Notes under the pieces: generated by a model
The model's input: only the letters and a program-made list of their open reading frames with translations
What the model was told of the DNA's origin: nothing
Database searches by the model: none
Source: Ophiocordyceps camponoti-saundersi (nom. inval.)
Lineage: Eukaryota; Ascomycota; Sordariomycetes; Hypocreales; Ophiocordycipitaceae
Assembly (NCBI GenBank): GCA_003339415.1
Contig: PDHQ01000062.1
Span: 7,307 to 71,306, forward strand
Reading direction: 5' to 3'
Length of the DNA: 64,000 nt
Program-made: the position numbers and the translations under genes
Shown: piece by piece, positions 9,837 to 20,035 of the stretch
How the letters are laid out: every line of letters starts with the position of its first letter
Position numbering within the stretch: position 1 is the first letter of the stretch

Positions 9837-12800
9837 TCAATCATCCCAAATGACCTTCATCGAAGACGGGAAAGGCGATACGGCGCCCCAGTCCTCCGTC
9901 ATGAAAACGGTGCTCCCACTCGGTCCAGACACCTTCTTCAGCTCACCCTGCGGTCCAGGGACCCTACGGACGCCCTTCTTACGGAACAGAGCCCTAAAGA
10001 GCTCGACGAGGGCCAGCTTGCTTACTTCGGTGCCGAGTCGAGTCAGGGGCTCGGCGCCATAGTGAACGTACGACTCGATCGGACGTCTAGGGTCGACGGC
10101 CCCGGCGTTGGGGAAGTACGAGGCATCGCGGACGGCGGAGTCGAAGGTGACGAAGACGCGGTCGCCGGCCTGGATCCGCGTCTCGTTGCCGTGCTCGTCC
10201 GTGTAGGCGTCGGCTTCGGACGCCTCCCGGCAGAAGCCTGGTGGACCTGACATGCGGACGCCTTCGAGGGCGTAGCCTAGCAGTAGACTGTCCGACTCGT
10301 GGCTCGAGCCCTGCGATGCGAGGCGGTATATCTCATCTAGATGTGGTTGGCCCCGAGGTGAGAGGTAGAAGTCGACGGCTTGGGCAAACTGGAGAATGGT
10401 CAGCTTCTCAGTTCCTGACACATGCGCACGTACATGAGAAAGAAGGAGGAGAGGCATCACGAACCAGCTGAGCCTCGTTTGGCACCAAAGCGCCGGCCGT
10501 CGGCAGAATCTGGCCCCATGCAATATCATGCGCCTTGAGACCAGCCTTGGAAAGACCCTTGATCAGGTTCACGCCATAGGCAGCCAGCGTATTGTCCTTT
10601 GGTTTGCCAGTGAAGAGCCCCGTAGTTCCGAGGAGCGTGGTGATCTTGACGTTGGTCTCGACGATGCCCGCCAACTTGGAAGCCTGCTTCCGAGCCGAGT
10701 GCCAGAGCGGATACGACTTCACCGGGTCCGTGTCAAAGAAGATGGACATGAACAGCGTCGATAGCGTCGTGTACATCTCCTGCTCGGAAAACACCCCCCT
10801 CGGGTTATCTGCCGACTTGAGCGGTAGGTTGAAGAGACGGGCGACAAAGTGCGTGTGAACCAGGTTGCCGACGTCCCTGACGATGTCGCAATGTGTCCGC
10901 CCTGCCAGCTTATACGACTTGTCCGTCAGTAGCCTCTGGGCCATGTTTGCGTAAAAGGCCTTGATGGAAGTCTTCCAGCTGTCCTTGTAGATGAGATCGT
11001 CTAGATGCCTCCGTCCAGCCGAGGCCGAGACGGTCCGTCTGCCGTCGCCGCCCATGAGTTTGTTGAGACCATCTTGCCAGTGGACCGGGTATTTCTCGTC
11101 GTTTCCGAGCACGTGTTTGATACCGGCGATGGAAGACACCCTCACCGGAGGATTGATCCACTTGGGCCGTTCGAAGCTGAAGTCCTGATCGCGGCCGAGG
11201 TTGGATAGGATCTCGCGGTTCTCGGTAGGGATGACCATCGGGTAGTGCGCGTAGACGGAATCCCTCCGGAAGTGGTTGGGGAAGGCCCTGTTAAACAGCT
11301 TATAGAAGACACAGCCATGGTTAATGCTAAAGTCGTAGTTGACTTCGTTATACCCCCATTGCGTCAGGTAGCCGGGATGATAGTCTGTCGTATAGTAGCG
11401 GTCGCCGCGGACCAAAGCCACGGCATCGGAGAGCACGACGCGCGAGATGGTATACGTCGGCGCGATACCGACGCCCGGAATCATAGGCGTCTTAGCCTCT
11501 TCGGCGACGATGCCCGGATAGAGCTCGACGTGGTCCGGGTGCTGGTATAAGTTGCGAAGGGCCGAAGATACGGTCGGATCCGAGTTAATATCCTCAAACG
11601 TGGCATAACCCTTGAGGCCGAAATGCTTGCGGAACTCGTTCAGGCCCGCTAGATTCCACTTACGACCTCGAAGGATGCCGAGGATCTCGACGGGCTTCAT
11701 GATACGCGGTACATTTTGCGCCCCAAAGGCACCTCCAGGCTGCTCAATGGCCGTCGCGATACAATCAACGAGTTCATTATCGTCAAAACGTCCGTCGAGG
11801 CCACGCTTGAAGCCGTTGAACGTCCTGTGGGCGGGATCGGGCGGCATCGACATGGCGAACTTCTTCATGGCGCCGATGAGAGTCGGTAGGTCGATCTCGC
11901 CGTGGTCTTCGCCCAGGAGCTGTCTGTAAAAGTCCTGGATCCATTCTTCGTCCATCTGCGAGATACACGAATGCCAGCGATAGCAGAGGTTGAACTCGGC
12001 TGAAACGACGTTTCCTACGCCGCTTTCCGAGCCCTTGGACGTGCCGGCCGAGACGCCCATCTCCTGACGCGGATCCAAGGTCCAGGCGGAGTCGACGCGG
12101 TTAAGGTTGATGATATTACGGACGTAGTCGATGAGGGTGATATTGATGTATAGGCCTGACGTGATGAGCCGCGCCGTTTGGAAGAGATCTTCGTCGTGCT
12201 TCTTCCATATAGCTGCCGCGTCGGCCTCGGGTAGGTTCGGGGCCGGTCGAGGGAAGCGGTTATGCTCGTTGATCTCGGCCAGATTCCGCGCGACATGATT
12301 ATGGAACCGGTTGAACATGATGAGAATGACGCAAACGCCGGGCGGGTTGCCGAGCATACGTCTATCAGCAAAGGTGTCCGGCTTGAGCATGCCGTCCCTA
12401 AAGGTGCGGACCGAGTCGATGGCCTCCTTGGTGCTGCCGTAAAGAGGGGAGAGGTCGAGGTAAGAAGACGAGTCGTTCTGATTCGCATCCATCATATTGG
12501 TATTAAAGAGGTCTATTCTGTTAGTGACGAGGCCATCGTTATCAAGGGAGGGAAGACTCTGGCTCACCGTGGATGATAATGGTAGCCCAGTACCAGAGTA
12601 TACTCGACACGTTATTCGGGTTCCTCTTGAACGTGCCGCGCGCCATGACACTTTCGTATATCGTCTCCGGGTCCGGCAGCGCGCCCAGATTCGCCTTTCC
12701 CGGCTTCACAGTACGCGAGTAAGGCGTGCGGGCAGCGCCCAGCTTCGGCATCAGGGGGTTCTATCGAGATCCGTCAGCGTACAGGTTTGGAGAGCCTTTC

Positions 12801-13418
12801 TCGTTGGCAGAGCCTCACATTGTAAGAGCCGTCTGGCTGACGATAACGAAACTCGTCGCCCATATATAAGAGCGGCGGGTGGTCGAGAGAATTCCACAGC
12901 TCGTCGATGAAGAAGTTGGTGAGAGTCTCCTGTCGGTACGACCGGTTGGGCAGCGTGGCCACCATCTGGATAATCTTCTCCATGACCATGGTCTTGTCGT
13001 CCTGCTGCGTTTCGCCCTTGAGCTTGGATACGATCACCTGTTTGACCGTCTTGACATCTATATTATAGGTGTCAGCCTCTCACCCTCTCTCGTCTCTCCT
13101 CGAGAATCGTCCTCTCTTGCCTCCTTCTCCTCCTCCTCCTTCTTCTCTTTCTCATCACTTACCGCGCCATCCAATGCTCCGTATATCCTTGGCCAGCGTC
13201 GGCCGCTTGTTAACAGGCCGGTAGGTGCCATCGCCCGTCTCCGTCGGCAACGGCCGGAGAGATTCCTGTCGGTAAAACGACAGCGGAAAGGTATCGGCCT
13301 TTTGCGGTCTGCGTCTCGGATTCTGCTTCTTGGTATCGTCCTTGACGCCGTTGATCTGCGTCCCATTTGTTTGCGCGCCGTTCTCCACCGCTCGAGAGGC
13401 TGCTTCTGACGAAGACAT
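9837..13418 (-). CDS. Ppo-type fatty-acid dioxygenase with P450-like C-terminal domain lacking the heme cysteine
   Basis: Five exons: 13163-13418, 12819-13057, 12568-12760, 10465-12512, 9837-10388. They sum in frame to 1,095 aa, typical of psi-factor-producing oxygenases and linoleate diol synthases. The N-terminal animal-peroxidase-like domain keeps the distal histidine in ATIIIHDLF (about residue 229), SSSYLDLSPLYG, FNRFHNHVA, and the YRWH block with the catalytic tyrosine (about residue 409). Family role: this domain oxygenates C18 fatty acids to hydroperoxides, and the P450-like domain isomerises them to diols, giving oxylipins that steer sporulation and secondary metabolism. In the C-terminal domain the usual heme-ligand block (YGxGPHxCLG form) reads YGAEPLTRLG, so the axial cysteine is replaced by arginine at about residue 1029. 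The rest of the tail (RVPGPQGELKKV, FPSSMKVIWDD) is conserved. This resembles PpoC-like 10-dioxygenases, whose P450 domain also lacks the cysteine. Predicted product: a hydroperoxide without diol formation. Confidence 0.9.
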
Positions 13419-13596
13419 GGTAGAGTGAATCTCTTGCTCTCGGTTCCACAGGTCTGGGGAGTACAGAGTTATCAATTCCTGGGGGGGGGAGAGAGGACGA
13501 GAGGAGAGGAGAGGAGAGGAGAGAGAGAGAGAGACGAGAGAGAGAGAGAAGAAGCACACGCCCCTACTATTATACCCAGTATCTACGGATACATAT

Positions 13597-13635
<39 letters not shown>

Positions 13636-14184
13636 TGTATGTATGTCTCTATAAGTGTGCATTGGACTGCTTTCCAATTCCTCTCCCCCCCCCCTCTCCC
13701 CCCCCCCCCCCCCCCCCCAAACTCTCTCGACCACCCACCAATACCGCGAGGCCTATTAGACACCCCTTGCTTCTCGTCACATCTCAAAAGTCAAGATGAG
13801 TTTGGCTCGCCAACGCTTAAGTTGCTTCTTTCGGTGCCGGATAGACCAAGTCCGGACAAGCGTCAGTTTATGACGAGCTGCACATGATAGGAGACCATGC
13901 AAGTACTTTCAGATTCGATTAGTATCCGTAGAGAAACCTATATCAGCTCTTACCGGCATCGTAGCCGGCGTCGAATTGATTTGATGAAGAGGTGAGGGGA
14001 AGGGGGGAGGACGACGAACTCGGTCAATACCACCCCCACGGCAGTCCAATCATCAATGCAGCAGGCCTGGCATTACCAATATATAACACATGTTTATTAC
14101 GACTCGGCTTTCTTTCACGAGCTGAAAAGAGGCGCCCCCCCCGGTGAGGGATTGTAGGACGGTATCTGGTCCCCCCTCTCATAG

Positions 14185-14281
<97 letters not shown>
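14185..14281 (+). repeat. 97-bp poly-C run abutting an N gap
   Basis: Uninterrupted C from 14185 to 14281, ten bases short of the N block at 14292-14296. Confidence 0.95.
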
Positions 14282-14283
<2 letters not shown>

Positions 14284-14291
14284 ACCCGACA

Positions 14292-14296
14292 NNNNN
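14292..14296. other. Assembly gap (5 N)
   Basis: Five N. The right flank (about 14297-14400) resembles the left flank (about 14107-14190) with many bases turned to C or G. Shared landmarks are a CTTTC tract, GAAAA followed by GGCGCC and a C run, a G-rich segment, and a GTC followed by a C run. Confidence 0.95.
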
Positions 14297-15029
14297 TTTT
14301 TCTTTCCTCTTTTTTTTCCCTGCCGAAAAAGGGCGCCCCCCCCCGGGGGGGGTTGGAGGGGGGGGTCCCCCCCCCCCCCCCCTGCCCCCCCCCCCCCCCC
14401 CCCCCCCTAAAATCCTACATATCAACGCCCGTCACACACGCCTTTGATGCTACGATAACAATCTCCGTTCCGTCTCGACACAATAATGTAACTTCCATGT
14501 ATCCCGTACACACGAATACGAGAGAGGGCGTTCAGCTTCCCGTCTCTGCTTCGCTAGCATGAGCCTAGCTTCAGCATACTAGGGTGTAAGTGGAAGAGGA
14601 TCACGACGGCGGGAGGCAGATCACTGCTTCTTTCGACTGCCCGACCTTTTAACACGTGTACCTACGTACATACACATGTACATACCTACACGCACTTATC
14701 GCCGGCGCCAGAAACCTCTTAATTTGCTGTCTCAGAGCTTCTATCCTCCCCTTTTCTTCTGCCTTTGTCCCCCCAAGCGGCCTGGTCGTCGTCGGGCAGC
14801 TGTTCATCGACAATAAGACTGAGACTGAGACACAAGACGAGCAAACTGGGGTTACCCTGAGACAACGGGAGGAATCTTACGCTCTGTCCGACTGTCCTTT
14901 CCACGGTCCACATCTAGGGCGCCAGTGTTGTGCTACCTACCTACGCACGAATATACATACATACATATGCATGTAGATGTGCGTGTGGATGGGGTAAAAG
15001 GGGGGGAGGGAAGGGGGACGATCATGCCG

Positions 15030-16678
15030 TTATTTCGTCCGCAAGTCATGCACGTAAAATGGCAGTTTATCGCTCTCGTAGACGTGTCCGTCTGGGTGCT
15101 CCGTCTCCCGGTATATGTTGTCGATGCCATGCTGGTGAAATGTGTCTTGATGCCTGCAGTCCAGGATATAGTCCAGCCCGGGTGGATGGGTGAGCCGAAA
15201 GATGCCATAGCTGCGACGAATCAGCACGCCCCATCGCCGTAGCGCCCAGGGGGGAAGCAGTGGGGGGGGCCACTCACGCCGGCTGAAACCTGGGAGCGCA
15301 GACGATTGCGATGCTCTCGGCCATCATGACCTGATAGCCCGCCTGCGTGTGCAAGTCGCGCGAGCTCATGAAGCACGTCTGCGTCGGATGCGTGTGGATC
15401 CATCCCAGCACAAGAAGGTCCTCGCTTGCGCAGTAGTCGAACATGGCGCCCTCGTTTTCCGTCTCGCACGTATCCGAGGTACATCGCTGGTCGGGGATGA
15501 GGAGGCAGCGGACGAATAAGGCGTTGTTGATCGGCAGCCCGCACAAGATCCCGCACATCTCCAGCCCTGCTTCCGTGTTTTTCGACGCAATCTCGAGAAA
15601 TCTGGATCGCAGGTTGCTCGGCACAAAGACAGACCGAATCGGGTCACCATTCTCCAGGTAGGCCCCGGGTTTAAAGGCCAGCCGGTCTTTCCTGGGGAGC
15701 GACGGCCCGTCCGGGGTCCCTTTGGGGGGTCGAGGGGGGCGGCTCGTCACCGGGGACTCTGCATCTTCCAGGGGCAGCTTGCGCGGGACGGCCGGCAGGA
15801 CACCGTTGTCGGGAGTGCGAGCCCCCACGTCTGGTATTGATTCTTTCGGCGGCCGGCAAGGCACGGGTATATATGATGGGCGCTTACGAAGCGCGGGGCC
15901 GTCGTAATCGACCGGCTTGGATCTGGCGATCGAGGGATAGTGTGTTTGGTTCGATACAGAAATGTTGCGGCTCATCATTTCGTCACCTTGATCTTGTTGA
16001 TCGAGGCTCAGAGCTCGCCTGGCTGTCTCCATCTGCCGCTGCAGATTGCTTTCGTCGAGCTCGGACGAGGGCGGGAGTCGTGAAACTCGCTTAACCCTGT
16101 CTCTGCGAGCCAGCTCTTTTTGGGCCAAGTCCACAGCAAGCTCCTGGTGCTCCGAAGCGTCGAGCACTCTCGCAGGGCCACTGAGGGTCGGGTCGCGCAT
16201 GGCGAAATCTGCGTATGAACTTGGGTGCCGTAACGGAGCAGGGTGAGGCTCGGATGCCATCTGCTCCCACTCGGCATAATCATCTTCCAGAACGGGCTTG
16301 ATGCGCTCCAAGTGGTCGAGCGCGAGGTCGATGCGTCTCGACAAGGGCCGGAACGCCCTTCGGCTTTCGGCGTCTTTGAATTGGGGATGCGACGGCAAAC
16401 ATTTGAGGACGAGAACGGAGTGACGGTACAGCATCATGTACGCTCGGCCATAGTCGCCGTCAGAAATGGCGAAGGACGCCTATAGTGTCGTGTCAGCGGC
16501 GAGAAAGCGGCGGCGGAGCAGGTGGACTCCATCAGACCTCATGAAACAGCATCTCGGCCGTCCTTGCCCAGTGCTTAAACGGAATATTTGTGTTGAAGCT
16601 GAAGGATTCCGCCTGGGCGACGAGCGAGCTGACGGTGGGCGGCGGACTCGTCAGCCGCGGTGAAGAGCGAGGCTCCAT
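15030..16678 (-). CDS. AMSH-like JAMM deubiquitinase (Sst2/STAMBP family)
   Basis: Three exons, 16538-16678, 15278-16479 and 15030-15210, give 507 aa. The N-terminal ~130 residues (FKHWARTAEMLFHEA, GRAYMMLYRHSVLVL) match the MIT-like USP8-dimerisation domain that docks on ESCRT proteins. A disordered proline-rich middle follows (PSYIPVPCRPPKE, RPPRPPKGTP). The C-terminal MPN+ domain has an upstream acidic residue in GLEMCGILCG and the zinc motif HTHPTQTCFMSSRDLH from about residue 409, matching HxH-x7-S-x2-D. Catalytically intact by these residues. Known role: a zinc metalloprotease that removes K63-linked ubiquitin from cargo at endosomes. The chosen ATG precedes a run in frame with the conserved N-terminal helix. 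Another ESCRT-pathway gene, Vps4, lies 1.6 kb away. Confidence 0.93.
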
Positions 16679-17162
16679 TATCTGGCGACGGCTACGTTAG
16701 CAGCGCAATGAGGCCAAGCCCCGCCTACGACGGGCAAGGGGCTGTGGGTGATGAGGGCAAGCCGACGGTCATGCTGAGCGAGCCGACAAGAGTACATGCA
16801 TGGCGCTCGCGTCTCGAAGTTCGCTGAGAGGATGGCTTTGGGTGGGAGGAAGAGAGATGGCGTTTCGGTGACTTCGGTGACGTCGGGATTGCGGCTAGGT
16901 ACCTGCCCACCTACTACCTCGTTGTGGCGTTCGTTGTGGCGGTGTAGCCTCCTCGAGCCAGAACCGGCCGGCTTAGGCAAGGAGGTCTGCTTCTAAGTTG
17001 GCACTCTGCTGGTTCATGATATGTATATTCGCAGCCTGTGCGAATAGGTGCGTAGCTGTTGATTACAGCGCGTACGCAAGTCGAATACATGCAAAGCCCA
17101 TGTCTCTTGATGCAGGGCATATTCATGCTTTCAATTTTTCATCGCCTCATTAAGCCTCCACG
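16679..17162. other. Intergenic region between AMSH-like gene and prefoldin 6
   Basis: About 480 bp. It holds the upstream region of the AMSH-like gene and the downstream region of the prefoldin gene, both on the minus strand. A GGTGACTTCGGTGACGTC stretch lies near 16865-16882. No further gene is supported. Confidence 0.5.
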
Positions 17163-17681
17163 TCATGTCGCCCTACCCTGCACGCTTGCCTGCGTCTGGA
17201 GAATCTCGACTTTCTTCTTCTCCAGCTTGTCCTGCGTTTCCTTGACCTCGCCCTCCAGTCTCGAGCTACGACGGCAGAGTTAGTCATGCTCAGCTCCGGC
17301 AGATTCGCAGCAAAGACGCACATCTCGGCGCCGATGAAATCGAGCCGGCCCTTGACCGTGCTTTCAGCCTCCACCTTGTCCTGCTTGAGCAACACTGGCC
17401 CAACGAGCTTGTAGATGGTCTCGTCGTCTCCTAGCTCTTCAAACTCCTAGCACAAATCAGCCAGGTCGCGAGCTGAACCGTGCAGCACGCTTCACCTTTT
17501 TTACGCCCAGGTTTTCCTGCTTCTGCGCCTCCAGCTTTTGTCGGGACGAGACGCGCTTCTGTAAGTCTGCCGAGGCGAGTTCAGTTTCCCGAGATCGGCG
17601 AGTGCGAAAGAGCGGTTCACCTTGCTGCAACTGCTGGTATTCGTCCGACAAGGACTGCAGACGAGCTTGTGTCTCAGCCAT
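17163..17681 (-). CDS. YKE2: Prefoldin subunit 6 (beta-type)
   Basis: Four exons, 17621-17681, 17496-17566, 17322-17446 and 17163-17265, give 119 aa, a normal length for this subunit. The start MAETQARLQSLSDEYQQLQQ is the family's N-terminal coiled coil. The middle block IYKLVGPVLLKQDKVEAEST and VKGRLDFIGAE is the beta-hairpin signature. The second helix follows (RLEGEVKETQDKLEKKKVEI). Known role: one of six subunits of the prefoldin chaperone that hands nascent actin and tubulin to the cytosolic chaperonin. The gene sits head-to-head with VPS4, with about 570 bp between the two starts. Confidence 0.95.
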
Positions 17682-18251
17682 TGTCGACGATAAGAAGAGG
17701 CCAGTGTTGAGTCTTCGTAGATAGGGCAGCAGAATAACGTAGACTTAGCAGCTACTGCCTACCATCGTGCGCCGAGCAGAGCTGTCACCAGAGGTTATGA
17801 GATTATGACGGCTAATCACAGTGTTCGGTTCAGAGGCTGTCTTACATATCCGTGTAGGCCACAAGGATGATAGACGCCAGGTTGTTACGGATAAAACGGA
17901 GAGGATTCTCGCGCCTGGGATAAATGTACAGGAGACCTCGAGTGACCCATTATTTCGCCGACGATCTCTCACAGAGTCAGCCCATAGTAAGTTTCCGCTA
18001 CCTCCCAAGCACGAGCTTCCTTCTGACCGTGTTGGTCACAACCTTTTTCCGTCACCGTACAATAAACGGCGTACATAATCCGTACATCTGATGACAGGCT
18101 GGACTGCCGTCGTAGCACGTGATTTCAACCCCCTCAATCAATACCTACCTCACCTCCTTGGTAGTTCTCCTTCGTCAACGCCACTCCGATCGCCCTCCAC
18201 GGCGACTGGTCTTCCTGCGCTTCGCTCCCGAGCCTCTGGACGCCGCCCGTG
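17682..18251. promoter_or_regulatory. Divergent promoter region between prefoldin 6 and VPS4
   Basis: About 570 bp between divergent starts with no gene. A CACGTGAT box lies at 18116-18123, 129 bp before the VPS4 ATG. Confidence 0.6.
18116..18123 (+). promoter_or_regulatory. CACGTGAT box upstream of VPS4
   Basis: Palindromic E-box with the AT extension typical of Cbf1-like bHLH sites, 129 bp upstream of the VPS4 ATG. Similar boxes lie 140-190 bp upstream of MTF1, the RING gene, SLD2 and the RMND1-like gene. Binding is an inference. Confidence 0.45.
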
Positions 18252-19653
18252 ATGTCGACAAATTTCCGCGACCGGGCCATTGCCGAGGTCCAAAGGGCTA
18301 TCGCGGCCGACCACGACAAGGAGTACCAAAAGGCCTTTGATCTCTACATGTCGTCCATGGAGCTTTGGGTAAAGGCCCTTAAGTGGGAAAAGAACAAGGT
18401 TCTCAAGGCCACCATGCAGGAGAAGATGTCCACCTACCTCGATCGCGCCGAGAAGCTCAAGCAGTTCCTCCAATCCGATGCCGACACCAACGCTGAAGGT
18501 GGCAAGCCCCTCATGGGTGTCAAAAGCTCAAACAAGAGCAAGGGCGCGCCCGACGATGACGACAGCAAGAAGCTTCGCAACGCCCTCTCCGGCGCCATCC
18601 TGCAGGAGCGGCCCAACGTCCGGTGGGAGGACATTGCCGGTCTCGATAGCGCAAAGGAGACACTAAAAGAGGCTGTTGTCTTGCCCATCAAATTCCCCAG
18701 TCTGTTCCAGGGCAAGCTTCAGGCTTGGAAAGGCATCCTGCTCTACGGTCCGCCAGGAACAGGCAAAAGCTACCTCGCAAAGGCCGTCGCGACGGAGGCA
18801 AATAGCACATTTTTCAGCATCAGCAGCTCGGATCTAATCAGCAAGTGGATGGGCGAAAGCGAGCGGTAAGCACCATGTTTTGACAACAGGTCTTCACTGC
18901 TGAGATTTGTCACCTGCACTCTAGATTGGTCAAAATCCTCTTCTCCATGGCCAGGGAAAACAAACCGTCCGTCATATTCATCGACGAGATAGATGCTTTA
19001 TGCGGGCCCCGAGGCGAAGGCGAGTCCGAGGCCTCTCGTAGGATCAAGACGGAAATACTCGTTCAGATGGATGGTGTCGGAAATGACAGCAAGGGCATAC
19101 TCGTGCTCGGTGCCACCAACATTCCGTGGCAACTCGATGTCGCTATCCGACGCCGGTTCCAGCGTCGAGTTCACATCGGATTGCCCGATCTCAACGGCCG
19201 CGCGAGAATGTTCCAGCTCGCTATCGGCGAGACCCAAACCACTCTTACAGCGACCGACGTCCGAACATTAGCGACCAAGTCAGACGGCTTCTCGGGCAGC
19301 GACATAAATAACATAGTGCAACATGCGCTGATGCGGCCCGTACGGAAAGTCATGCAGGCTACGCACTTCAAACCGGTCAGTCGTCTGTCATCCCGTGCAT
19401 CGTGGCGTCAAGTGTTGACTTGCTGGCACAGGTGATGAAAGATGGCAAGCGGATGCTCACGCCGTGCTCTCCCGGCGACCCCAATAAAATTGAGATGACG
19501 TATCACGACGTGACCTCGGACGAGCTCCTTCCACCGGACGTTACCGCACAAGACTTCCTTATGGCGCTTCAGGACACGCATTCTACCGTCTCCCGAGACG
19601 ACATCGATAAACAAATAGAATGGACAAAGGAATTTGGCAGCGAGGGCGCGTAA
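18252..19653 (+). CDS. VPS4: Vps4 AAA-ATPase (ESCRT-III disassembly)
   Basis: Three exons, 18252-18865, 18925-19375 and 19432-19653, give 428 aa, near the yeast length. Domains in order: MIT domain (residues ~1-75, [20 protein letters not shown]); linker; AAA module with [20 protein letters not shown], Walker A GPPGTGKS (~167-174), pore loop [13 protein letters not shown], Walker B IFIDEIDA, sensor [14 protein letters not shown] with its arginine finger; beta domain and C-terminal helix. All key ATPase residues are present. It pulls apart ESCRT-III filaments in endosomal sorting, cytokinesis and nuclear envelope sealing. The first intron splits the Arg codon after GESE. Confidence 0.97.
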
Positions 19654-20035
19654 CGGGGGGCGGGTAGCGACGGCGTATGTATCTGAACTTTACATGGCTT
19701 GTGTGTATAAAGCGTGCTTAGGAGTTTAGAGGGAGGGAACCCTTATAGCGAGACTACCTACTTCGGTAATGAAGATTACCTACCTACCAAGGGGGTTCGC
19801 TGGACTTGAAAAGCGATCCCCTCTCGCTGGAGCTTGAGATAGGTAGGTCGACACAGGTCGACAGGGGGGGCATGCAACGCACGTGCACCGACATCGGCGG
19901 CGCAACGAGCGGTCAGAGACGGCAAAACTGCTGTAGAGAAAAAAGTAAGGAAAAAAAGTCTCCATCCATTGACTTCTCGCAGCCCAATTCAAGGATTTGC
20001 ACAGCCAAATACGCAAGCCACAGACTGAGGGCTTC
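19654..20035 (+). promoter_or_regulatory. Intergenic region upstream of MTF1
   Basis: About 380 bp holding the VPS4 3' end and the MTF1 upstream region. TACC-type repeats lie near 19755-19790 and a CACGTG box at 19880-19885, 151 bp before the MTF1 ATG. No gene is seen. Confidence 0.55.

Larger units (their letters stand above)
13419..15029. other. Gene-poor stretch with microsatellites, 97-bp C run and assembly gap
   Basis: No supportable gene over 1.6 kb. It contains GA-rich repeats (13495-13548), an AC dinucleotide array (about 13599-13630) followed by ATGT repeats, C runs (13686-13718), a C run of 97 bases (14185-14281), 5 N, and a low-quality-looking G/C run block (about 14330-14406). 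Beyond it lie TACC and ACAT-type repeats with an ACACGTGT palindrome near 14653. Open frames here encode only proline or other low-complexity strings. Confidence 0.75.

Noticed and set aside
14144..14410. Poly-proline open frame across the first N gap
   Set aside because: Product of the C run and the gap itself; not a gene.
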